Assembly (NCBI RefSeq): GCF_000429425.1
Contig: NZ_AUBV01000006.1
Location: 186,001 to 250,000, forward strand
Direction of reading: 5' to 3'
Length of the DNA stretch: 64,000 bases
From: Algoriphagus mannitolivorans DSM 15301
GTDB lineage: Bacteria > Bacteroidota > Bacteroidia > Cytophagales > Cyclobacteriaceae
In this document: piece after piece, positions 8,801 through 18,492 of the stretch
Layout of the letters: each line of letters opens with the position of its first letter
How positions within the stretch are numbered: position 1 is the first letter of the stretch
Notes under the pieces: model-generated
The model's database searches: none
What the model was told of the DNA's origin: nothing
Seen by the model: the letters and a program-made list of their open reading frames with translations, nothing else
Program-made: the position numbers and the translations under genes

Positions 8801-11800
8801 TTCACCATCCAAAGCATCATCACTATTGGCATGGAAAAACATTTTTAGCCTTTCATATTGAACCAAATCAGTGGTCAAGTTTTTGAAAACAGCTCTAGAA
8901 TCTTTCGGGGCAAGATCATCCACACAGATTCTGAGAGACTGCTCATTGAGTCGTCTCTCTACTGTGGAAGTGTTGTCTCGGTCCCTATTGATTCCTGGAG
9001 GCAGGACATAAGGGCTTTGTTTATCACTTCCTTGAGAATTTTGCTCAATAGAGACCACATCCACAGTTACGTTAGATACATCTGGCTCAGGGATTTCAAA
9101 AAATCCTTTTTCGAAAAGCGATTCCTGGAAAACCCTCCATTGACTTCCTACCATTCTAAATTCAGCCATTCGAAGTACAACAGGTTGCTCAAAGTCGGTG
9201 AGATAAGTTCTGATCCAGCGAATGGATTTGAATCCAACAATGTCTCCATGTGTACGATCTGGTTGTCTCACAGGGATTCGGAAAAGATACCAGTTGACTT
9301 CGTCACCATTTTGATTACTGGTGACTTTATCCACGATATAGTTACTTCCGACATTTAACTTTCCAGGTCTTAGATCAATTTCGTATTCATAATAATTTTC
9401 AAGCTCATTGATGGTATTGTCAATGTTCAAGTCCTCATTGTCAGGAGTGTTTGTGCCCGAAGGGGTGTAAGGAAGTGATGGGTCTGCAATGGCAGGTGTA
9501 TTTCCCTCTAAGCCATTGAATTTCTTATACCGTTCCAGGATTTTAGTATTGCTAGCGTCAAAATTCGGGTCTAGATAATATTGGAATTTATCCCCAGAGA
9601 CATCTTGAAGAATGGCATTTCTTGCCTCTTGAGAAACTGTAAGTCTATCCAGAAATCGGGACTTAAAGTAGGTGACTTCATCTTCACTTTTCAAGCCATC
9701 CAAGCCCACATCTTGATTGGCTCGTGAGGATTCGGAATTGTCAAAAGCTGGAAGTAAAAACTGTTCTCGGGTAATTCGTCCCCATTCATTCGACCCTGTG
9801 GAAGCTGGATTTCCATCTGCCGGAAGTCCATTTTCAAAGGCATGACGACCGTCCCGCATTACGTCCTCGGAAATATCTCCTAGGTTTAGGAATAGCTTTC
9901 CTCCAGTGGTGTTGTTTTGGTTAAAAACACCATCCAAAACTTTCCCGTTTTCTCCGGAGATAAAGGGATCCATGAGCCAGAATTCCACATATTCAATGTT
10001 GGTTCGGTCAAAATCCACTTCAGTAGTGATGGCTCTGGTCACAGCTCCATAGTTGAGCTTTGGATTTGGCAAAAGCCCATTGGTATTCAAGTTGGGATTA
10101 TAATTATACATCCCTCGCTCACTTGGGAAAAATGCCAATTCAAACAAAGGTTGGGGGACAATGATCACTTCCCGGTCCTGGTTCTTGAAGATTTCCTGAG
10201 GCACTACCCGGCGGACGTAATGATTTCTTCGATCCGCTGCGACGAGATTACTTGGGACCCCGGGACCACTTTCCCTGTAGAAAATATTGTCGATATTATA
10301 CCAAGCCAACCGAGCTCTTCGATAAGCATTCCCGAGATTGTCTTCGGTAGTTTGGCTTAGGTCAAACCTATTGTCAGGAGTAGCCGGTGTGGAGCCTAAT
10401 TTCCAGGTTTGATTGGCCTGTGCTCCCAGATAGAATGGTGTGACAGCAGCCTCAAAATCATCAATATAAGAGGCCACATCCCCATTGACCCGATTAGAAG
10501 ATCCGGGGATCAGATGGGCGAATTCTGCATTGAACTGAACCAGCGACTTTTCTTTGGTATCGGTAAATGGCAAGGCATCTGCCAGTTTAGTCAAAAATCT
10601 AGACTCATCATTGAAGTTGACATCCAGCCCCCAAAGGCTGTTTCTGAGAGTCTCGTTTCCGGTGGCAATTCGGGTGATATTAGGGCGTTCATTAAGGTAC
10701 ATGAAGGTACCTCCGATGTTTAATTTCTTGTTGGCTAGGTAATCTATTCTTGTGCCGATTAGACTTCGGGTTTGGAAGGAAACTAAATCAGCTTTTTCAA
10801 AGCTAACATTGATTTGTTTTCCTGACTGTAGGATGGCATCGTTGATGATGACTAATCTCCCGACGTTGTAGTCAATGGTATAGTCGACCCCTTCTGTCAG
10901 AGGGATATTTCCTGCCTGAACGATCACTGAGCCCGGAGCGATGTTTAGTCCGGGAAGCTGTATCTCACTGGCTGAACCAGCGGTAAGGCGTCCCTTGATG
11001 AAATACTTATTGAGGCGGGTGACTAATTCAGCATCCGCTTGTGTAGTGCGGTAAAGCGTATCGTAGACGTATTTGTCCTTGAGGACGATTTCCTCCGGAT
11101 TAAAGCGCTTTGCAAGGTTAGATCCGAAAGGTTCCAAAACCGGAAAAATCAATAACCCCCGATTAGAAATCATTGTGAGTCCTTCTACAAAGTCGAAATT
11201 CCCATCCGGGGCAGGGTCGTTTTGTGGGTTTAAATTGTCCAAACCCGTTAAACGGATCAGTGGGACATCTTTGATATTTGCTCCTTCCAAAAGGGATGGG
11301 TTATCCAGACCTGTTCGGTCATCCCGGTAAATGATTTGCAACTGAAAACCATCCCGAAGCACCTGGCTGGCATTCATGCTGTAAACGTTTTTCATCATCA
11401 AATCCCAGGTCGGAACTCTTGGATTGATTCGGGCAGGTCTGAGGAGTTTTAAAAATATCAGTTCATCTTCTCTTCGGACCTGGTAATCTTCAGTCAATTC
11501 CCCGACTTTATAAACCTGCCCATTGTAGGTGTATTCGAAGGATACTGCTAATACCTCATCATTTTGAAGCCTTCTGAAAAGGGAAAGGTATCCCAGTTGA
11601 GGATTGAAAAAATATTCAGTAGGCTCTAGTTTTCTAGCTCCGTTAATTTGCTCAAAATCAACTCCCTTTCTTAATCCCAAGTCCTGTTCCATCGATCTTG
11701 ATCCGGTATCAAAAGGCCGGTAGCTTGGGTTGGATGAAATTTTGGAGTAAAGCTGGTTGGCTAAATTCCCGGCAGGAGCAGTGGGATTTCCCGGTCCGAT

Positions 11801-13000
11801 ATTTGGATTTTGGGAGTTGAGCATTACCCGACCTTCACCCAAGTCCATGAATGCGGCAAAATTCCGAAGCGTTTCGGTATTGGTAGCCCTGTTCATGATA
11901 TAGACTTCGATCCTGGTCACATTGACTCCGGAAAGAACCTGAGGTAATCCTCTCAGCCATTTTTCATAATTATCCCGAAAGAAGTGAGAGAGGAAGAAGT
12001 GTCTGTTTTCGTCGTATTTCGAACCCTGAATTTCAAAAGATCTCCCTTGTCCGTTAGCATCTATCACCAAGTTGTCTCTTCTGCCCCTTTGCGTCGATGC
12101 AACCGCGGTCACATTAAGTTTTCCAAAGCGCATTTGGGTTTTCAGACCAAAAAGGTTTTGGGCTCCTTGGATTAATCGATTTTGGACCGGCATGGAGACA
12201 TTACCAATTTCGATGGATTGGATGATGTCTTCCTCAAAACCGTCGTATTCCAACTTGAGTTGGTTTTGGAAGTCAAAGGAGTTGTTGGAGTCAAAATTGG
12301 CGGCGATTTTCATTTTTTCGCCTAAGGAGCCATTGACAGCCATTTGGATCTGTTGCTGAAAATTGAATCCCCCATTTTGTTGTTGTCGGATGGGAAGGGT
12401 GGGGTTGTCCACTCGCCTGAAAATCCCTCCAAAATCCAAATTCACGTAACCCGTCGGGACAATGTTGATATCGCTACCTCCAAAAATCCGGTCAAAGGAT
12501 GGGCTGACAGTCAAGGGAGGAATTAGATTTCGACCTTCTACGGCACTTTCTCCATCCATTCCTCGGGCTCTTGTTCGCCAATAATCCTGCCTTACCCGGT
12601 ACTCTTGGATTTGAGAAAATTCATCGAAATTATATTCCTGTTCATTTCCTAACCTAGTGCTGTCAAGTTGATCCAGTATGTTGTACCTAAGTGTGGAATC
12701 GACTAAAACCTGCACGTTTTGATCGATGGGAGAGGCAGGGATAAAGGGAGATCTTGGTCTTAAAAATGGATTGGAATAGGGGAAAAGAGGATTTGTCCTC
12801 ATGTTTTGCCAAAGCAAAAAAGAGGGCGAGAGTCTTCGCTGATTTAGAGAATCAATTTTGGTCTGGGGCCTTCCTGCATTAGGAGTCTGCTGAGCTTGGG
12901 TAGGTGATCCTGAAAATAGGAAACTCAACAGGACTAACGCAACAGGTACCAGGCTCCTAAACTTCCTCCTGCAAAAAGTCAGTAACTCCTGAAAGTTCAA
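5864..13000 (-). CDS. sprA: Cell-surface protein SprA (gliding motility and type IX secretion)
   Basis: The 2378-residue product matches the size of SprA in gliding Bacteroidota (about 2400). A signal peptide covers roughly residues 1-37 (hydrophobic VALVLLSFLFSG, then QAQ). The body is a series of outer-membrane strands with the two SprA N-terminal repeats, and the C-terminus NLSQ closes the barrel. In Flavobacterium johnsoniae SprA is the giant barrel that forms the outer-membrane translocon of the type IX secretion system; that role is known for the family and is inferred here. The neighbourhood ruvA-sprA-gcvH supports orthology. No type IX cargo with an evident C-terminal sorting domain was recognised in the window. 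Confidence 0.96.
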   Translation of the reverse strand: MNFQELLTFCRRKFRSLVPVALVLLSFLFSGSPTQAQQTPNAGRPQTKIDSLNQRRLSPSFLLWQNMRTNPLFPYSNPFLRPRSPFIPASPIDQNVQVLVDSTLRYNILDQLDSTRLGNEQEYNFDEFSQIQEYRVRQDYWRTRARGMDGESAVEGRNLIPPLTVSPSFDRIFGGSDINIVPTGYVNLDFGGIFRRVDNPTLPIRQQQNGGFNFQQQIQMAVNGSLGEKMKIAANFDSNNSFDFQNQLKLEYDGFEEDIIQSIEIGNVSMPVQNRLIQGAQNLFGLKTQMRFGKLNVTAVASTQRGRRDNLVIDANGQGRSFEIQGSKYDENRHFFLSHFFRDNYEKWLRGLPQVLSGVNVTRIEVYIMNRATNTETLRNFAAFMDLGEGRVMLNSQNPNIGPGNPTAPAGNLANQLYSKISSNPSYRPFDTGSRSMEQDLGLRKGVDFEQINGARKLEPTEYFFNPQLGYLSLFRRLQNDEVLAVSFEYTYNGQVYKVGELTEDYQVRREDELIFLKLLRPARINPRVPTWDLMMKNVYSMNASQVLRDGFQLQIIYRDDRTGLDNPSLLEGANIKDVPLIRLTGLDNLNPQNDPAPDGNFDFVEGLTMISNRGLLIFPVLEPFGSNLAKRFNPEEIVLKDKYVYDTLYRTTQADAELVTRLNKYFIKGRLTAGSASEIQLPGLNIAPGSVIVQAGNIPLTEGVDYTIDYNVGRLVIINDAILQSGKQINVSFEKADLVSFQTRSLIGTRIDYLANKKLNIGGTFMYLNERPNITRIATGNETLRNSLWGLDVNFNDESRFLTKLADALPFTDTKEKSLVQFNAEFAHLIPGSSNRVNGDVASYIDDFEAAVTPFYLGAQANQTWKLGSTPATPDNRFDLSQTTEDNLGNAYRRARLAWYNIDNIFYRESGPGVPSNLVAADRRNHYVRRVVPQEIFKNQDREVIIVPQPLFELAFFPSERGMYNYNPNLNTNGLLPNPKLNYGAVTRAITTEVDFDRTNIEYVEFWLMDPFISGENGKVLDGVFNQNNTTGGKLFLNLGDISEDVMRDGRHAFENGLPADGNPASTGSNEWGRITREQFLLPAFDNSESSRANQDVGLDGLKSEDEVTYFKSRFLDRLTVSQEARNAILQDVSGDKFQYYLDPNFDASNTKILERYKKFNGLEGNTPAIADPSLPYTPSGTNTPDNEDLNIDNTINELENYYEYEIDLRPGKLNVGSNYIVDKVTSNQNGDEVNWYLFRIPVRQPDRTHGDIVGFKSIRWIRTYLTDFEQPVVLRMAEFRMVGSQWRVFQESLFEKGFFEIPEPDVSNVTVDVVSIEQNSQGSDKQSPYVLPPGINRDRDNTSTVERRLNEQSLRICVDDLAPKDSRAVFKNLTTDLVQYERLKMFFHANSDDALDGEMTAFLRLGTDYTDNYYEIEVPLIISPLGTNDPTLVWPMENEIDIAIQEIVGVKIDRDNSQSPLTLPYSQTIRQYKVTVVGRPELNQVQGLMIGVRNPGTGVGSSKSICIWANELRVTGFTKSNGWAANAFLNAKIADVAVVSASVRHNSIGFGGLETRLSQRTRSATTQYDISTNVEVNKLLPEALGVSIPMYFSVERSTTSPEYDPLNPDVPFELALAKFETDAERANYRNIALDQLNRRNFSFNNVRKVKKNPESPNRFYDISNFAFSYASGLVTQTNSQIQGYSFKTNRGNITYSYQPKEWVIAPFRNGSGLSSPYLKLIKDFNLNLSPTLFLARLDVDRRFMRSQYRNDQLSTSGVDPLFQKSFYMNRSFTLNWDLSNSLRVDFTSRAMAIVDEPQGDLDTQAKLDSVRQNFWSFGRTTNYNHVINVNYSIPFNKIPLTDWIQTDYRNTTSYTWLTGSIGQRDTLGNIIQNTRDQNLTGKLDLIKLYNKNKKLAALNAPKRPTIPGRNNVTAEDTIGTPFTQKLVKFLMMVKEITFNYGVVEGTFLPGYMPNTGLLGMDRAWENPGWAFVFGSQNPNIRFDLAERGSMAPSAELTQNFMQNRAMNLRLTGLVQPFQDFRLNLEARKREVGDYSEIFRNSIDNPGNYSSIGPNRMGAYSVTTVLLGTTFSKFDESYRSALFTNFENYRGIIKSRLDAGNSGTGEYGINGQDVLIPAFLAAYSGKDPNEIDLNPFPKNPLPNWRLDYRGLSRLKGLRDKFSSINITHSYASTYDASNFSNSLQYQNGLELFNTLQRIQTPSITNSDGQFIPIYVLNQVVLSERFAPLIGVDLLTKDRFNIAMNYNKERNLGLNFSNSQVTEQKSSDLSLTLAYTKAGMKVPFKIQGSQKVLKNDLQLRLDSRVSNTIQVQHKIEEKSTVTNGNLNINLRPTIGYVINQNLNLTIYFERTINDPRVTTVYRRTSTAFGGQLRFNLSQ

Positions 13001-13012
13001 TCCAGATTCAAA

Positions 13013-13609
13013 TTAAGGTGTCTTTAAAGATGCTTTAATTAAATCTTCTAAGGAAATTTCTCCGTTGGTTTTTTTGAGTATCTGTGCGATATTTTTCTCT
13101 GCAGCGGCTTTTGGAAATCCCAAAGTAAGTAAAGCCTGTAACGCCTCTTCCCTGATTTTATTATTGGAATGTAAAAATCCTAACGGGGCGCTGGTTTCAG
13201 TACCGGAAGACTTTCCGATTTTATCTTTTAATTCCAAAATGATTCTCTGGGCAGTTTTAGTACCAATGCCTTTGACTGCCTGGATTGTGGCTACATCATT
13301 GGAAAGAATGGCGTGTTCAATTTCCTCGGTAGATAGGGACGAAAGGATCATCAATCCTGTATTTGGTCCCACCCCATTGATGGAAATAAGCAGTAAAAAA
13401 AGGGTTTTTTCTGTCTCCTCCTTAAACCCATATAGGGTGTGTGCGTCTTCCTTGATATGCAGGAATGTAAGAAGCTTCAGTTGCTCTTCGTCCTTGATTT
13501 TACTGTAGGTTTGAAGGGAGATTTTCACCTGATATCCAACCCCACCTACATCGATGATGACATAGGTGGGATCTTTGAATACCAATCTGCCGCTTAGGTA
13601 GGCGATCAT
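13013..13609 (-). CDS. ruvA: Holliday junction branch-migration protein RuvA
   Basis: The protein has 198 residues, full length. It has an N-terminal OB fold starting MIAYLSGRLV with DVGGVGYQV, two helix-hairpin-helix motifs (ISINGVGPNTGLMIL about 75-89; VKGIGTKTAQRII about 112-124), and a C-terminal UBA-like domain (REEALQALLTLGF). RuvA tetramers bind four-way junctions and load RuvB. ruvB is not adjacent. Its start overlaps the maeB stop by 4 bp (ATGA), so it is translationally coupled to maeB, and sprA begins 12 bp downstream. Confidence 0.97.
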   Translation of the reverse strand: MIAYLSGRLVFKDPTYVIIDVGGVGYQVKISLQTYSKIKDEEQLKLLTFLHIKEDAHTLYGFKEETEKTLFLLLISINGVGPNTGLMILSSLSTEEIEHAILSNDVATIQAVKGIGTKTAQRIILELKDKIGKSSGTETSAPLGFLHSNNKIREEALQALLTLGFPKAAAEKNIAQILKKTNGEISLEDLIKASLKTP

Positions 13610-15879
13610 AAAAGACTATCTGTGGATTGGGCATCCACTACAGCAATGGCTACCATGTTTACAATTTCACGGATGGAGCTTCCCAACTGAAGGATGTGCA
13701 CCGGCTTATTCATACCCAACAGAATTGGACCAATTGCTTCTGCATTTCCTATTTCCGCCAAAAGCTTATAGGCAATGTTGGATGAGGAAAGATCTGGGAA
13801 AATCAGCGTGTTTACCGGCTGGTTTGCCAAGGCAGAGAATGGATAAATCTCCCGTTGGATTTCTTGATTCAAGGCTACATTCGCTTGCATTTCTCCTTCG
13901 ATAATCAAATCAGGGTATTTTGCCTTTGCCAAGACTGTTGCTTTGGCCATTTTATCGGCAATTTCCCCTTTTGCAGATCCAAAATTGGAATAGGAGAGAA
14001 GCGCAATTCTAGGTTCCATGTTGAAGAATTTGACCGCATTGGCAGTCAATCCGATAATATCCACCAATTCTTCTGCTGTGGGATCGACGTTTACCGTGGC
14101 ATCTGAGAAGAAATAAGGGCCTTTCGGAGTGTTCATGATGTACATCCCTGCCACACGGTTGACTCCTGGTTTTACACCAATCGTGTGCAAGGAAGGAAGT
14201 ATTGTCTTGGGATAATCTCTGGTAAGACCTGAGATAAAGGCATCAGCATCCCCACATTCCACCATCAGGGCCCCGAAGTAGTTTCTTTCACGAACTAGGC
14301 GATTAGCGTCGTATAGGGTCATGCCCTTCCTACGTCGCTTCTCATAAAGCATCTTCCCGAATTTCTCCAACTTTTGGGTTTCCTCCATTGGATCGATAAT
14401 CGTGACATGCGCTAGATCCAAAGAATTGCTTTCGATAAGAGAAAGGATGATTTCTCTTTTGCCCAGGAGGATTGGAATAGCGATTTTTTCATCCCGGATC
14501 AGCTGTGCCGCTTTCAGGATTTTTAGATTGTCAGCTTCTCCAAATACCACTCGCTTAGGATCTTTTTTGGCCCGGCCTATTACTACCTGCATCAATCGCT
14601 GATCGATACCGATTCGTTTTTGAAGCTCCAGCCCATAAGCTTCCCAATCTTCAATATGTCTTTTGGCAACTCCTGAATCCATGGCGGCCTTGGCCACTGC
14701 TGGGGCAATCGTGGTAATCAATCTAGGATCGACAGGTTTGGGAATCAGATAGAATCTGCCGAATGCAAGATTGTTTTCCCCATACGCTTTATTGACAGTT
14801 TCAGGAACTGGTTCTTTGGCTAGTTTCGCGATTGCCATCGCGGCTGCCAGTTTCATTTCCTCATTGATGGCCGTTGCTCTTACGTCCAGTGCTCCTCTGA
14901 ATATGTAAGGGAATCCCAAGACATTGTTCACTTGATTAGGATGGTCCGATCTACCGGTGGCCATGATGACATCCTCACGGGCAGCAATGGCATCCTCATA
15001 GGAAATTTCAGGATCTGGATTTGCAAGTGCAAAAACAATTGGATTGGCGGCCATGGATAAAATCATCTCTTTGGAAATGATATTACCGGCAGACAGTCCT
15101 AAAAATACATCTGCCCCAGGCAATGCTTCAGCAATGGTGTAAATGTCTTTGGAGGTAGCGAATTCTCTGTGGATATCCAAGATATCCTCGCGGTCTGCCC
15201 GAATTACCCCGTCTTTGTCGCAGACAATGATATTTTCCTTCCTGACGCCTAGGCTAACATAAAATCTAAGGCAGGAAATAGCAGCGGCACCTGCTCCACT
15301 GACAACCAGTTTAATTTTGGAAATGTCTTTTTCTACAATTTCTAGTGCATTGACCAGAGCCGCACCCGAAATAATTGCCGTACCATGCTGATCATCGTGC
15401 ATGATTGGAATTTTCATTTCCTGCTTGAGAGTTTGCTCTATTTCAAAGCATTCTGGAGCCTTGATGTCTTCTAAGTTGATTCCACCAAAAGTAGGTTCCA
15501 GGGATTTGATAATCTGGATCAGCTTTTTGGGATCACTTTCGTCTATTTCCAGGTCAAACACGTCGATTCCTGCGAATTTCTTGAAAAGTACTCCCTTTCC
15601 TTCCATGACAGGTTTGGACGCCGAAGGGCCAATATTTCCCAATCCCAATACGGCGGTCCCGTTGGAAATTACTGCTACCAGATTTCCTTTTGCGGTGTAT
15701 TTGTAGATTTTTTCAGGATCTGAAGCAATCTCTTTACAAGGCTCAGCCACACCGGGTGAATACGCCAAAGCCAGATCCAACTGACTGGAAACTGGCTTGG
15801 TGGGGATGACTTCTATTTTTCCTGGAGAGCCTTGGCTATGGTAATTTAATGCGTCTTCTTTGCGGATTTTGATGGCCAT
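13606..15879 (-). CDS. maeB: NADP-dependent malic enzyme with C-terminal phosphotransacetylase-like domain
   Basis: The protein has 757 residues, the length of the MaeB hybrid. The N-terminal malic-enzyme half has AYSPGVAEPC (39-48), the metal-binding region ending IPIMHDDQHGTAI (about 158-169), the nucleotide fold VVSGAGAAA and ALANPDPEI. The C-terminal half from about residue 430 resembles phosphate acetyltransferase (VVFGEADNLKILKAA, PSLHTIGVKPG). The N-half converts malate to pyruvate, CO2 and NADPH; the C-half is regulatory in characterised enzymes and responds to acetyl-CoA. It is the second gene of the DUF4837-maeB-ruvA-sprA series, with an 18-bp gap upstream. Confidence 0.95.
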   Translation of the reverse strand: MAIKIRKEDALNYHSQGSPGKIEVIPTKPVSSQLDLALAYSPGVAEPCKEIASDPEKIYKYTAKGNLVAVISNGTAVLGLGNIGPSASKPVMEGKGVLFKKFAGIDVFDLEIDESDPKKLIQIIKSLEPTFGGINLEDIKAPECFEIEQTLKQEMKIPIMHDDQHGTAIISGAALVNALEIVEKDISKIKLVVSGAGAAAISCLRFYVSLGVRKENIIVCDKDGVIRADREDILDIHREFATSKDIYTIAEALPGADVFLGLSAGNIISKEMILSMAANPIVFALANPDPEISYEDAIAAREDVIMATGRSDHPNQVNNVLGFPYIFRGALDVRATAINEEMKLAAAMAIAKLAKEPVPETVNKAYGENNLAFGRFYLIPKPVDPRLITTIAPAVAKAAMDSGVAKRHIEDWEAYGLELQKRIGIDQRLMQVVIGRAKKDPKRVVFGEADNLKILKAAQLIRDEKIAIPILLGKREIILSLIESNSLDLAHVTIIDPMEETQKLEKFGKMLYEKRRRKGMTLYDANRLVRERNYFGALMVECGDADAFISGLTRDYPKTILPSLHTIGVKPGVNRVAGMYIMNTPKGPYFFSDATVNVDPTAEELVDIIGLTANAVKFFNMEPRIALLSYSNFGSAKGEIADKMAKATVLAKAKYPDLIIEGEMQANVALNQEIQREIYPFSALANQPVNTLIFPDLSSSNIAYKLLAEIGNAEAIGPILLGMNKPVHILQLGSSIREIVNMVAIAVVDAQSTDSLL

Positions 15880-15897
15880 AAATAATGGGTTAACTCG

Positions 15898-16986
15898 TCA
15901 GGCACCTTGATTATCGGTCCAGCTGACATCAGTTTTCAGGAGAATGGTTTGGATTTCTCTTAAAGCATCTCGATGAACTTCATTCGGATAGTAAACGAAC
16001 CCTTCCATGTAATAAAGCTTACCTTTTTTCTCATCCACCATTAGGTATCCCACATAGGTACCTCCCATGCTGATGTTGTTGGTTTTCCAGGTGCCCCTGA
16101 TTTCAACAGTAAAATTATCATTTATCACCATGTTTCGGAATGCAGGTGGAATTTGTTTTTCCGAAGTTACATAGGAGTTAGGATTTTCGGGATCCCCGAA
16201 AATATGCTGCTTAGCAATGGAGTCCCTGAGTGCCAGGATGTTTTCAGGGAATGTCTGCTCCTCACTTCGGTAATCTGTTTCGTAAAAAAACAGGCTGATA
16301 TCAGGGCGTCTTTCAGTTGGAGAAGGCTGTCTTAGCCATAAAAAGTCCCCTTCGCTTTTGGCTACCTGATAAGATACGGGTGGGTTGATTTCAATTCCTA
16401 GGTTTTTTCTTGCCTCACTTTGCGCAGCGGCATTTTTTCTTGCCATCAGTGCTTTTTCCAATCGTCCTCTCTCACGGACTTCAAACAGATTTTGAAGACG
16501 ATCCGCATTTTTTCTCAGGTTGGCTACAAGCTCTTTCTCGTTATTTCCAAAAAGGTAAAGCACTTCCTGTCCTATTGCATATTCATCTTCCATTCTCAGG
16601 GAGAAAAGGCTTGGATCTGCAGCGGCTTTTTCCTTGGATTCCTTCGAAAACTGTGCGTTTACAATCTGGCTTCCGGCACTTTTATCATCAAAGGTGGTAA
16701 CATACACCAAATTGGTGAATCCTTTCAGCATTCGGGTCATTGCACCAGGATCCACGCGGTGAACCTTAAACATGGGTTCTGACCGTAGCATTCCGGGAAG
16801 ATCCGCCTCGAAAATATTTCTAAGTTCTTCACCGACTGGTCCCGCCCATTTGGCTGAATCAATTGCCAGAACGATCTCTCCAATGGACCCTTTTGCTTTG
16901 GGTTTGGAGCTATCTGGCCCACCTTCTCCACAGGAGATTAGGCCAATGATCATCAATAGAAATAGGATATAATGTAATTTTCTCAT
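15898..16986 (-). CDS. DUF4837 family lipoprotein
   Basis: The protein has 362 residues from the ATG at 16986, chosen because it starts a lipoprotein signal MRKLHYILFLLMIIGLISC. In-frame ATGs 6 and 36 bp further upstream would bury that signal. The mature part is soluble and charged with no enzyme motif that I recognise; its layout (early GEIVLAIDSAKWAGPVGEEL, late FVYYPNEVHRDALREIQTI) fits DUF4837, a Bacteroidota family of unknown function. It is the first gene of the maeB-ruvA-sprA series, 18 bp before maeB. It probably sits on the periplasmic face of a membrane. No function can be stated. Confidence 0.75.
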   Translation of the reverse strand: MRKLHYILFLLMIIGLISCGEGGPDSSKPKAKGSIGEIVLAIDSAKWAGPVGEELRNIFEADLPGMLRSEPMFKVHRVDPGAMTRMLKGFTNLVYVTTFDDKSAGSQIVNAQFSKESKEKAAADPSLFSLRMEDEYAIGQEVLYLFGNNEKELVANLRKNADRLQNLFEVRERGRLEKALMARKNAAAQSEARKNLGIEINPPVSYQVAKSEGDFLWLRQPSPTERRPDISLFFYETDYRSEEQTFPENILALRDSIAKQHIFGDPENPNSYVTSEKQIPPAFRNMVINDNFTVEIRGTWKTNNISMGGTYVGYLMVDEKKGKLYYMEGFVYYPNEVHRDALREIQTILLKTDVSWTDNQGA

Positions 16987-17088
16987 AGTCATTTCTTTGA
17001 AACTAGTCCAATATACAGACAAACTTTCGCTCGAATTTATCTCAGCTTAAAAAATAAGTTAAATGTTTTTAAGGAAAAGAGATCAAGA

Positions 17089-18480
17089 TTAGCCAATAAT
17101 CAACTTCTGACCAGGCTTGATGTTGTTGGAATTTAAATTGTTGAGTCTCTTGATCTGCTCCACTGACAAGGAGTGTTTTTGGGAAATTATCCAAAGTGAA
17201 TCACCTGGTCTGACGGTATAAGTTCTGCCAGCTCCAGAAGATGAATTGTCCGCAAGGGATGAATTCGTTGAGTTTTTGGAATACAAGTAAAGTGTCTGAC
17301 CTACTTTGATCAGGTTGGAATTTAGATTATTCCACTCTTTGATTTGAGAGATGGATACTCCATGGCGGTCAGCAATTTTTCCCAAAACATCTCCGGATTT
17401 TACCTTATAAGTCAATCGGTCAGAGGAGGTGGAGTTTACAGCATTGGAAACTGGAATAGAGGGTGTGGGAATAGCTGATGCCAACAGGATGTTAGGGGCA
17501 TTACCAAGGGAATCATTGATCCAAGCCAGATTTTCTTTCAGGAAAAAGGACTTATTTTTTGGGATTCGGATGGCCATGTTTCGGTTAGATTCCGGAACAG
17601 TTTTATTCTTGATGGATGGGTTAAGTTCTTCCAGATCTTTTACACAGATAGCTGTGAGTTCGGCTAGCTTATCAATTGCAAAAGCTCTTTCAAAGCGAAT
17701 TTTTTCGTATTCAATAGGGTAGGTAGGCTCTACCAAATGAAAGTTATGCTCCTCCAAGTGATTTAGGATGTAGAGCATCGCCTGAAATTGGGGGACATAT
17801 CCTCGAGTTTCCTTAGGCAGGTAATTGTAGATTTCCCAAAAAGTTGTTTTTCCTCCGGATCTTCGAATGGCTTTTCTGACATTCCCTGGGCCACAGTTGT
17901 ATGCAGCTAAGGCAACTTCCCAATTGCCAAACATTCGGTAAAGGGATTTCAAGTACTTCGCGGCTGCATCGGTGGACATTTCAGGGTCCATCCGGTCGTC
18001 GATATCGTTATTGACATGCATCCCATACATTTTTCCTGTAGCAGGCATAAATTGCCAAAGGCCCATAGCCCCAACTCTGGATTTTATTTTTGGATCGAGA
18101 CCTGATTCGATGATAGAGAGAAATTCAATTTCCTCGGGCATCTCATGTTTTCTCAGTGTCTCTTCAAACATCGGGAAAAACTTATCCTTTCTCGCAAGGA
18201 CCATTTTGGTATAATCCCTATTTCTGACAGTGAAGTATTGAATAAAGGAAAAAATGCGGTCGTTGAGCTCAAAGGACATCTCAGTATCCATGGCTTTTAC
18301 CCGTTTGGCGACCTGCTCGTAGGTGAAATCGGGAATGTACTCGTAATGATAATTAGGGAGGATTTCCTCTGAAATCAGGACTGCAGCCTCCAGAGGCTCT
18401 TCCTGGGAAAAAGCTTCGGTAAGTGGAATCAAACAAGCAGAAAAGGCTAGTAGGATAATGCTTCTCAAAGTCTTTTTCAT
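17089..18480 (-). CDS. MltD-like lytic transglycosylase with two LysM domains
   Basis: The protein has 463 residues. A signal peptide (1-25) leads to a family 1 SLT domain with catalytic Glu125 in LSIIESGLDPK, then GAMGLWQFMPATGKMYGM and the AAYNCGPGNVRKAI block. Two LysM modules follow at about 354-398 and 419-463, each with YxVxxGDxLxxI and a second half around WNNLNSN or LNNLNSN; the linker is Ser/Asn-rich. The enzyme cleaves the glycan strand of peptidoglycan to 1,6-anhydro products in the periplasm, and LysM anchors it. It is 12 bp behind gatA, the last gene of the tatA-gatA unit. Confidence 0.93.
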   Translation of the reverse strand: MKKTLRSIILLAFSACLIPLTEAFSQEEPLEAAVLISEEILPNYHYEYIPDFTYEQVAKRVKAMDTEMSFELNDRIFSFIQYFTVRNRDYTKMVLARKDKFFPMFEETLRKHEMPEEIEFLSIIESGLDPKIKSRVGAMGLWQFMPATGKMYGMHVNNDIDDRMDPEMSTDAAAKYLKSLYRMFGNWEVALAAYNCGPGNVRKAIRRSGGKTTFWEIYNYLPKETRGYVPQFQAMLYILNHLEEHNFHLVEPTYPIEYEKIRFERAFAIDKLAELTAICVKDLEELNPSIKNKTVPESNRNMAIRIPKNKSFFLKENLAWINDSLGNAPNILLASAIPTPSIPVSNAVNSTSSDRLTYKVKSGDVLGKIADRHGVSISQIKEWNNLNSNLIKVGQTLYLYSKNSTNSSLADNSSSGAGRTYTVRPGDSLWIISQKHSLSVEQIKRLNNLNSNNIKPGQKLIIG

Positions 18481-18492
18481 GGTATAATGGGT